64,000 nt of DNA from Mortierella sp. BCC40632. Lineage: Eukaryota; Mortierellomycota; Mortierellomycetes; Mortierellales; Mortierellaceae. Of this stretch, positions 57,594 through 64,000 are shown piece by piece. The translations under genes were made by a program, and so were the position numbers. The notes under the pieces were generated by a model, which saw only the letters and a program-made list of their open reading frames with translations, was not told where the DNA came from and did no database searches. The DNA is taken from assembly GCA_011634665.1 (NCBI GenBank), contig WAEK01000024.1, positions 199,001 through 263,000 on the forward strand, given 5' to 3'. Position 1 is the stretch's first letter, and each line of letters begins with the position of its first letter.

Positions 57594-60539
57594 CTATTTC
57601 TTAGAGGAGACACGCGTCTTGCTATCTTTGAATGCCTTTCGGAAATTGACGAACCGTTCGCGTGTACAGGACTCTAGCACGGTCTTGAAAACCAGCTCGA
57701 GACCTGCATCTTTTGGCACCACTCGTTCCAACAAATCTAATTCTTTGTCACTAAACCCCACTGATGGAAGTGCCAACACCGATATCGCCCGAAAATCCAT
57801 AGATCCCAACAGTCGACCCCAACCACACTGAGAGAGCTTCAGATTCGTGAGTTCAATACACATCTGGGTGTCTTGCAGCCTCCTGGAGCCTACGGTCGGA
57901 ACCATGGTGATGAGCCAGTCCAGCAAAAGTTCTCCACAGTCTTCCACCATGGTTTCAGCACCCATCTCCAATCGAGACAAGTGTCGGACCGAAAAGTGGG
58001 TCAGTCGAGGGAATGCTTCCCTTCCAGTGGCAATCTCTTGGATTCCTGACCACCATCCTTCAATCTCTATGACATGGACCACCATCTTGGATAGATATTC
58101 TGCAAACTGTTTAGTGACCTGTTTCGCTGCCTTGAGAGAATTCTTTTCCAAAAAGTCTTCAAACACAATCCCGAGATTAACCAGCCTTGGGAAAGCTTGG
58201 ACGATTTCTTGAAGGATGTTTGTATTCCTGCGGTTAAGTGGGATAGGAGGACAGAGTTGATTTGGGTCATCAAGCCGTGCGCCCGACTTGGCAATCGAAA
58301 GGTCGTAATGGATGTCATGAAGGCTTTTCGAAGAGGCTTGAATCTTGTTATGACCCTCCGACGTGACGATTCTCTTCACTTTGCTCTCATAGTACTCGAT
58401 TGTCAAGCGGTCGTAATACATTTTTCCACTGATCACGAGTGATCCAAGGCGATTTGGGTGTTGTTGGATTTCAGAGGTGACCATATGTAAGATCACTAGA
58501 GGAGTGATAATCTCAGAGGTAATGGCCATTGTCCGGAGTTTGGGGTTGTTCATAATAATATCTTTCAGATTGTCGAGAGAACACAGAGAATCCGAGAGCG
58601 ACAAATGCACGATGTTGATGCCTATATAAACACTCCTCAGAAAGGTCAACAGCTTTGGTGTGTAATTGCCGGACAAGAAGGTGGTCAGGTAATATTGCGG
58701 ACCATCGTTCTCCGATCCAGGCGATGTGGGTTCTGTGTCTGGTCGCACGAGTGTTGCCTCCAATGTGTGTTGGGTTATCCGAAGGGTCTTTAGCTTTGGT
58801 GAAGACTCGAGCAATTTGCGTATTTGATCCGAGCTTGGCTCAAAACAATCTTCCAGATGGAGATACCGAAGGTTAGAAGTGGTGGCATTGGATGGAAAGT
58901 GGCTGACTCTCTTGAACAAATCCCGGCATTTGATAAGGGTAAACGACTGGAGTTGTCCGTTTGATATGATCTCCACAATCGGATCAAATCGGCAACTCCG
59001 GTTCCAGATGTCGTGGAGGGGACTATCAAAGCTAGAAGCGCGCAGCCGAAGGACAGACACATTGCACACCTTGGCCATTGTCTGGAGTCGCACAAGGTCA
59101 CTTCGGCAAACGTCCCATCCAAGTTGGATATCAAGCTCGTGAATTCCTTTGGCTCTTTCTATCACATCGTAAAAATCGTTGGCTCGATGCCTACAATCAA
59201 ACGAGACCACGATCTTTCCATCTGGTTCTGAGAAATAGCCTTGATTCTTTCTAACAGCATCACGTAGTTGAACTCTGAAAGATTCCTTATAGTTTTCGCG
59301 GTAGTGGTCCTTGCACACCCACTTGACATGTCCTTCATTCGTGACCATTCGGTAGAGGTTGCCAAGTGTTCTAGCAGCGTCATGGTTGGAAATAAATTCC
59401 TCAAGCTGTCTCAAGTCTGCTCCCTCCAGTCCTTCCACTCGGTCAAAAACAGACTGGTCGTCAGGTACATCAAACGAGTTCGACGCAGCATCGGTCTTGG
59501 ACTGGAGCATGGAAATGGCGTCTTCCACGAGATCATCCAAGCTTTCATTGAGGAGAAGCATACTCTCTCCAATCGCCTCGAGTGGCTCCGCCACGTTGGC
59601 AATCGCAAGTGCGGGGACAACGGCCGTTGCCGTTGCAACACCGTACCTGATCATTTGTAGGATTGTCAGAATGTATGATCCATATTTTTCAAGAAACTCT
59701 GTCGGTCTGTCAATATCATACCCTTCATGCCTGGCAAAGTGGATGGTATGACGAGCTTTCGTTGATCCGTTCATCGTATGTGCACCACATTCGCACAAAA
59801 AGTAAAGCCTGAAAGGCTCCGTCATCAGATTGAATCGGCTGCCCCTCCGACGTCCTCTTGGCAGGATGATAAATAAACGCGGTATAGGGTATTCCAACAA
59901 CTCGTACGTCTGTGTCAAGACAGCCTGAACACGGCTCTGGATCGTCGATAGACGATCAAGAGTTTGTTTTTCGAGAGTAAGCATCTCTTTTTGTCGCTCT
60001 TGCATTTGAGTCTGCATGCTGTAGATGATGTCCTGTTTTAGGACCAATTCCCGCTGCAGACCCGTCATTAGGTCTTGTTTGAAGTTGAGCTCCTCTTGCA
60101 AGGCGTAACTTTTGGCTAGTTTTGTCGAGAAATGCTCAATGATCTGCTTCACATGTTCAGAGTGAGCACTGAGATTGGGTGCTTGGCCAGGGGAGGTCAA
60201 GGGAGGGACACTGTTGTGATCGAATGAGGCCTTCTGAATGGTATGAACAGTTGATTGCTCAAAGCTTTCGCCATAAGGGTCCATGGCCCTAAGTTGTCCA
60301 ACTTGGCACTCTAGCGAAATGACTACTTGGCTGGTAGGGGACGACGGTTGGTAGGTGGCAGAGGAGATACTGATCTCTGGGGAGGCGAAAGAAGACTTGT
60401 GTGTCACGTGGTCAAATTGGGGAGGTGTAGGCTCTTGGTCGAATCCTGGTCTGTGGGCCAGCACGGGGCTTTCGAAGACCACCTCCACCACCTCATCTGG
60501 TTGGGCTATAATCCGTCTGGGCTCGTATCTAAAGGGCAT
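57594..60539 (-). CDS. Large coiled-coil and LRR-like protein of unknown function
   Basis: Single open frame of 981 residues. Residues 1 to about 120 are disordered and proline/serine-rich. About 125-215 is a predicted coiled coil (KQDLMTGLQRELVLKQDIIY and following heptads). About 225-310 contains a conserved-looking globular segment (YPIPRLFIILP, FRLYFLCECGAHT, HFARHEGYDIDRPTEFLEKYG) that I associate with fungal proteins of similar layout but cannot name. From about 480 to the end are repeated leucine-rich strands (LRYLHLEDC, LKTLRIT, LRTMAI, LTNLKLSQCGWGRL) resembling F-box/RNI-type LRRs, though no F-box is evident. It may be a scaffold or signalling protein. No neighbour suggests a pathway. 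Confidence 0.8.
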   Translation of the reverse strand: MPFRYEPRRIIAQPDEVVEVVFESPVLAHRPGFDQEPTPPQFDHVTHKSSFASPEISISSATYQPSSPTSQVVISLECQVGQLRAMDPYGESFEQSTVHTIQKASFDHNSVPPLTSPGQAPNLSAHSEHVKQIIEHFSTKLAKSYALQEELNFKQDLMTGLQRELVLKQDIIYSMQTQMQERQKEMLTLEKQTLDRLSTIQSRVQAVLTQTYELLEYPIPRLFIILPRGRRRGSRFNLMTEPFRLYFLCECGAHTMNGSTKARHTIHFARHEGYDIDRPTEFLEKYGSYILTILQMIRYGVATATAVVPALAIANVAEPLEAIGESMLLLNESLDDLVEDAISMLQSKTDAASNSFDVPDDQSVFDRVEGLEGADLRQLEEFISNHDAARTLGNLYRMVTNEGHVKWVCKDHYRENYKESFRVQLRDAVRKNQGYFSEPDGKIVVSFDCRHRANDFYDVIERAKGIHELDIQLGWDVCRSDLVRLQTMAKVCNVSVLRLRASSFDSPLHDIWNRSCRFDPIVEIISNGQLQSFTLIKCRDLFKRVSHFPSNATTSNLRYLHLEDCFEPSSDQIRKLLESSPKLKTLRITQHTLEATLVRPDTEPTSPGSENDGPQYYLTTFLSGNYTPKLLTFLRSVYIGINIVHLSLSDSLCSLDNLKDIIMNNPKLRTMAITSEIITPLVILHMVTSEIQQHPNRLGSLVISGKMYYDRLTIEYYESKVKRIVTSEGHNKIQASSKSLHDIHYDLSIAKSGARLDDPNQLCPPIPLNRRNTNILQEIVQAFPRLVNLGIVFEDFLEKNSLKAAKQVTKQFAEYLSKMVVHVIEIEGWWSGIQEIATGREAFPRLTHFSVRHLSRLEMGAETMVEDCGELLLDWLITMVPTVGSRRLQDTQMCIELTNLKLSQCGWGRLLGSMDFRAISVLALPSVGFSDKELDLLERVVPKDAGLELVFKTVLESCTRERFVNFRKAFKDSKTRVSSKK

Positions 60540-60658
60540 TGAGTTTGATATGATAGAGAGTAGGGTGCAGGGGTTGAGTTAACAGGCGAGTAAAACTCCG
60601 AGGATAGACGGGTACTCTTTTGGGGTATCAAGTAGAGGATCAAAGCTCATCAAAACTA

Positions 60659-60862
60659 TTACTTTCTGGAATCTTTCCGGCCTTCGAGGCTATTCGTCAT
60701 CTCGTCCTTGATAGCCAAGCGTATGCCTGTAAAGGCTTGTCTGGGACTTCCTTGGAGCACATAGTTTTGGCCGGCATTGCTGTAGGATAACCCTGTGTTC
60801 TTGAGGTTTCCTGTAGGTGCCACGGTCTCTGGGTTGCAATCTTGTCTCTGATCGGCTGCCAT
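60659..60862 (-). CDS. Small hypothetical protein (67 residues)
   Basis: Open frame from ATG 60862 to TAA 60659. It is hydrophilic, with no signal peptide or membrane segment, and has a basic C-terminus (EGRKDSRK). Codon use is mixed and not low complexity, unlike the UTR frames nearby. I do not recognise the family. An upstream exon is possible but none is obvious. It could be a chance ORF. Confidence 0.4.
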   Translation of the reverse strand: MAADQRQDCNPETVAPTGNLKNTGLSYSNAGQNYVLQGSPRQAFTGIRLAIKDEMTNSLEGRKDSRK

Positions 60863-61528
60863 GAAATGTGAAAAATCGGAATGGAATGATCACCAAAGTG
60901 AGATGAATGGAAACAAGTGCGCTTGCGAATGAATCCAGGCAGTGGGAAAGAAAAGAATGACTGAGGAGAGCTGAGGAGAACTGAGAGGTGAGGCCCTGTT
61001 TTCTTTACTGCCCTGGATTGTGTATTCATGGTCACACAGGCACATCTTTGTCGAGCAACTGAGCCCTGGATCAAAAAAAAAAAAAAAAAAAATACGCCCA
61101 TGGCTGACTCCCAGTTCGACCACATTGCTTGGACCGAAAAGATCCGTGCAGTATTTCCTTCCCGTTAGCCATACCGATTACTATCCCACCCGCTTTGATT
61201 ACGTGAGTGTCGCCCCCATCCATGTCAACCTCATTCCTGGCCGAAGCGATAATTTTTTTTGAGCGGTACAATTGGTCTCCCGCTTCTTTAGTGAGGCCAG
61301 AAAACTAGTAAAAACAGGGGGCTGTTACATCAATGACTCTTGTATTTTTCTGAACCGTCATTTCAACACTCCGCCGTCGCATTCGAGAGTTGCCATTGGG
61401 GTTTACTCCGCATACAAACAAACATGCAGACCTTCTTTTTTGCATCTTTTAACTGGAAATGCCTCATCGGTGAGGTCATGGATTGAACTTTAGCTTCCTT
61501 GCTTTGAAAGGCTTTGTCATAATCTTAT
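60863..61528. other. Intergenic region, small ORF to acyl-CoA reductase
   Basis: No gene recognised. A homopolymer (about 61073-61091). This is the downstream side of the minus-strand reductase and the upstream side of the small ORF. Confidence 0.5.
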
Positions 61529-63542
61529 TTAGAGTCGGGATCGCTTCGCAAGGTTGGTTCCAGTGGGATCGAATGTTCTGTTGAATGATAGAATCCTGTA
61601 ATCGACTTTGATGTTCTCATCCACAGCATCCTCCTCGCCAATGATGTATCGGTGTACCCCAATGTTATGCCAGTGAAAATAGTCACTCCATTTCATACCC
61701 TCTTTCAGTCCTGCATACAGCTCCCGAGGTGCGCTCCCATCCAGTCGGAGCGTATTTGTTATGTCAAAGCTCCATTCTTGCATCCAGTAGGGTCCAAGCG
61801 CTGTTGCAGCATACTTGAGTCTCTCGAGTCTCGAAGGGGTCCTAGCACCGTTAGGACTTGGGATGTGGTTGTGCGACGTTTTCTTCTCTGCTTTCAGCTC
61901 TTTTTCGAACCTCTGATGGAATCGCTTCTCAAAATCCGAGGGGGATTTGTACATGTCAATGCGGATATCGTTCGAAACTCGTCGTTTAGGTGCGGGCGCT
62001 ACTTTCCAATACTGAAGAACATAGCTTCCATACACTTTTAACAGAACCCTCGATCTCCAGCCTGTGGCTGCGTGGTAAATAACTGGCGCCATAGGTCGGG
62101 TGGCAACTGCTGAAGAATGTGAGGCAGCAGCAGCCGAGGCAGCAGCCAAGATAAACTTGCAGACCATGTCGACAGGAACAATATCTACTGCAACATTCTA
62201 ATAAAAATGGTAAAAATGGGTTTTTACGACAGTCAGTCAAAAGATGCGTGAGTCTACCTACGCGTGTCTCTGAGGAAAACATCCCCTGGTTTTCCGAAAT
62301 GCCTGTCAACCTAGAGGAGCAGAGTCCGTTCTATTCATCTGTTAAGTTCTTACTTCGTCCATTAGCCACTCCTGAGTTCGTCCAAGACCGCATCCAAAAC
62401 TAAGAGATGCTATTGACTGGAGTCCATGGATCCATCCTTTGGCCGGCTCTAAGAGTGATGCCCCAACTGCAGTTGGTCGGACGATAGCAAGAGGGAAGCC
62501 CAATTGCTGATACCTCGACATAATCACTTGTTCAGCCAATGCCTTGGATAGCGCATACGTGTTTGGATATCTCTTTAACACAACTTCTTGCTCAAAAGTG
62601 TGGAGTTCGCTCTTTGTCATTGTTGATAGCTTTTTAAGAATCCACTCGGGGTCTTTTGTGGCAGTGCTCTCACTGTGATCGAAAATATTTCCCACGGTGA
62701 GGTCATATAAACGTTCTTCAATGGGTCCCTTAGTTGGGGTCTCGCCAAAATAACCAGTAGAGACATGAATGAACGAGGCCAAGTTTGGTAATGACTTTGC
62801 TATATCAAGAATGGCAAGAGATCCATGCGTATTCATCTAGTAAACAAAAGAATTTGTTACTATTACGCTCTGTTTGTGAGAGTAGAAGAGGGGTCATTTC
62901 TGGCCTAAGCAACCTTTACTTACCCAGAGAGCACGCTCAAGTGACCAGTTGAAGTCGACAGAGGCAGCACAGTGAATAAAAACCTTGATCTCGTCTTGCA
63001 CGCTAGCCCATCCTGGTCCTGCAATACAAATATCCTGAGAGTCATCTCCGTAACCGTCATGAATTGTAGTGACATTGCCATGGATTAGAAAATGACGACC
63101 GAGTGCCTCGATATCGCCACGGACAGGAACGATCTTACTCGCAACCTGTTCCCGAAACGCTTGCTCAGTAATGTACTTGGCTCGTAATCGGTCAAAAACT
63201 CGACTCTGGATTACATCGCTTTCGAGCCGGTCCATTAAGCTCTTTGGCTTGTTCGAGGCTCGAATTAAGACATAGACCCTATTTTGTGAATTGAGAGAAA
63301 CAATCAAAGGACGAAAGGAGGGGGTTAGAGTGGATTGGTCTGAAAAGGTTCTGCTGGTGTGGTTTTCTCAAGGCGACAAGTTGCCCTTGCACCTACTTTT
63401 GGACCTGAGGAAGAGACCACAGAATCTTCTCAAGACAGGTCAACCCAACGAACCCAGTGGCTCCAGTCAAAAATACGACGTTGTTCTTTGCATAAAACTC
63501 GATCGCATTGCTAGCATCGATTGTGCTGTCTTTTGAACTCAT
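61529..63542 (-). CDS. Fatty acyl-CoA reductase
   Basis: Four exons on minus: 63397-63542, about 62924-63278, 62354-62836 and 61529-62197. These give about 550 residues in frame. The family reduces fatty acyl-CoA (or acyl-thioester) to fatty alcohol with NADPH. The N-terminal Rossmann fold has TGATGFVG at residues 26-33, then VYVLIRA and FIHCAASVDF. The active-site YxxxK is in YALSKALAE (about 261-265), preceded by FIHVSTGYF. The join of exons 3 and 4 restores VDIVPVDMV, a typical element of the family. The C-terminal part (YWMQEWSFDITN, then WSDYFHWHNIGVHRYIIGEE) resembles the sterile/FAR C-terminal domain. No N-terminal targeting signal is seen. The exon 2 edge may be off by one base. Confidence 0.82.
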
Positions 63543-63709
63543 TGGATGGGAGAGAGTAAAGAGGAAAAGGAAGAGTGAAAAAACTCGATTGGCAAACGGT
63601 TTTGTTCTTCTTTCGTCGGTGATCACCTGACCCTCAGTTTATGCAATGCTAGCTTGCAATTTGCATCGTTTTTTATTGTGCTGCAGCCCCTGAATCTTGT
63701 TTTTGTAAA

Positions 63710-64000
63710 CTATTCCTCACGAACAGAAGAGACTGCGCTATATCCAGTTGACTTGAGATTGGACTCCAAAAAGTCAAGCAGGACAGGGTAAACCTCCTTA
63801 TAGGCCTTATCACCAACAAGGCAATCCATATGGCCATAGCCTGCGAACACTTCGCGACGGTACATCCCCTTGTAGTCAAATGCCATTCCTGTCAAAGGCA
63901 AGTTTGTATCCCTCAGTTCCTCAACAGACTTGAGAGTGCTTTCAGGGAGGAACACCTGGTTCTTGGCGCCATGGATAAACAACACAGGCACATTCTCAAA
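63710..64000 (-). CDS. Alpha/beta hydrolase-domain protein, 3' end only (possible GMC oxidoreductase fusion)
   Basis: The frame is open to the window edge, so the 5' part lies beyond 64000. About 96 C-terminal residues are visible. PVLFIHGAKNQVFLPEST is a late strand-acid segment of alpha/beta hydrolases, and AGYGHMDCLVGDKAYKEVYP supplies the catalytic histidine (GYGHMD). From recall, this C-terminal module often follows GMC/cholesterol-oxidase-like flavoproteins, so a fusion enzyme is possible. That needs the missing part. It reads in the same direction as the acyl-CoA reductase, about 170 bp upstream of that gene's start. Confidence 0.7.
   Translation of the reverse strand, partial: FENVPVLFIHGAKNQVFLPESTLKSVEELRDTNLPLTGMAFDYKGMYRREVFAGYGHMDCLVGDKAYKEVYPVLLDFLESNLKSTGYSAVSSVREE

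Noticed and set aside
62262..62310. A possible extra 49-nt exon in the acyl-CoA reductase, between good-looking splice sites
   Set aside because: Including it breaks the frame. Joining 62354 directly to 62197 keeps the frame and restores the family motif VDIVPVDMV, so the segment is treated as part of a 156-nt intron.

Overview
The window looks like nuclear DNA of a filamentous, early-diverging fungus, most likely Mortierellomycota (Mortierella/Linnemannia/Podila type). The organism call is inference. It rests on short GT-AG introns in nearly every gene, very CT/GA-rich leaders with long T homopolymers, a fungal Inn1/Fic1 cytokinesis protein, a fungal Snc-type v-SNARE, a Crypton with a GCR1_C domain, a decayed fungal Crinkler, and a large coiled-coil/LRR-like protein of a style I associate with Mortierella.

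Layout. Positions 1-13.7 kb hold conserved housekeeping genes: fumarase (566-3508, with an apparent second promoter and start for a cytosolic form), a small GPI-anchor-like secreted protein (minus, 4493-4900), a C2-domain/proline-rich Inn1/Fic1-like protein (minus, 6334-8147), a synaptobrevin/VAMP whose start codon appears to be split by an intron (minus, 11249-13070), and tRNA-Trp(CCA) (13650-13722). Positions 15.1-18.4 kb hold an apparently intact Crypton tyrosine-recombinase gene, followed at 18.7-19.7 kb by a broken Crinkler-type PD-(D/E)XK gene on the other strand.

Positions 20.0-57.0 kb are the striking part: eight head-to-tail paralogous genes, here named K1 to K8. Each encodes a signal peptide, a kelch-like beta-propeller ectodomain, a proline/serine stalk, one glycine-rich transmembrane helix and a long disordered, arginine/serine-rich cytoplasmic tail. 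They share intron positions and phases (0, 1, 1), a microexon of about 52 nt, upstream DNA elements, a 3' element and short conserved tail motifs. K2, K3 and K4 lie in DNA-level tandem duplications of about 5.2 kb. K4 is a mosaic, with a K1-like ectodomain and a K2/K3-like tail. The tails carry a 32-33 residue repeat in 2, 4 and 2 copies. I read the array as a rapidly evolving family of surface receptor/sensor proteins. No ligand or pathway can be assigned from sequence.

Positions 57.6-64 kb return to single genes, all on the minus strand: a 981-residue coiled-coil/LRR-like protein, a 67-residue hypothetical ORF, a four-exon fatty acyl-CoA reductase, and the 3' end of an alpha/beta-hydrolase-domain gene that runs off the window.

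Exon boundaries were placed by eye from splice consensus, phase and family similarity. They have not been tested against transcripts.
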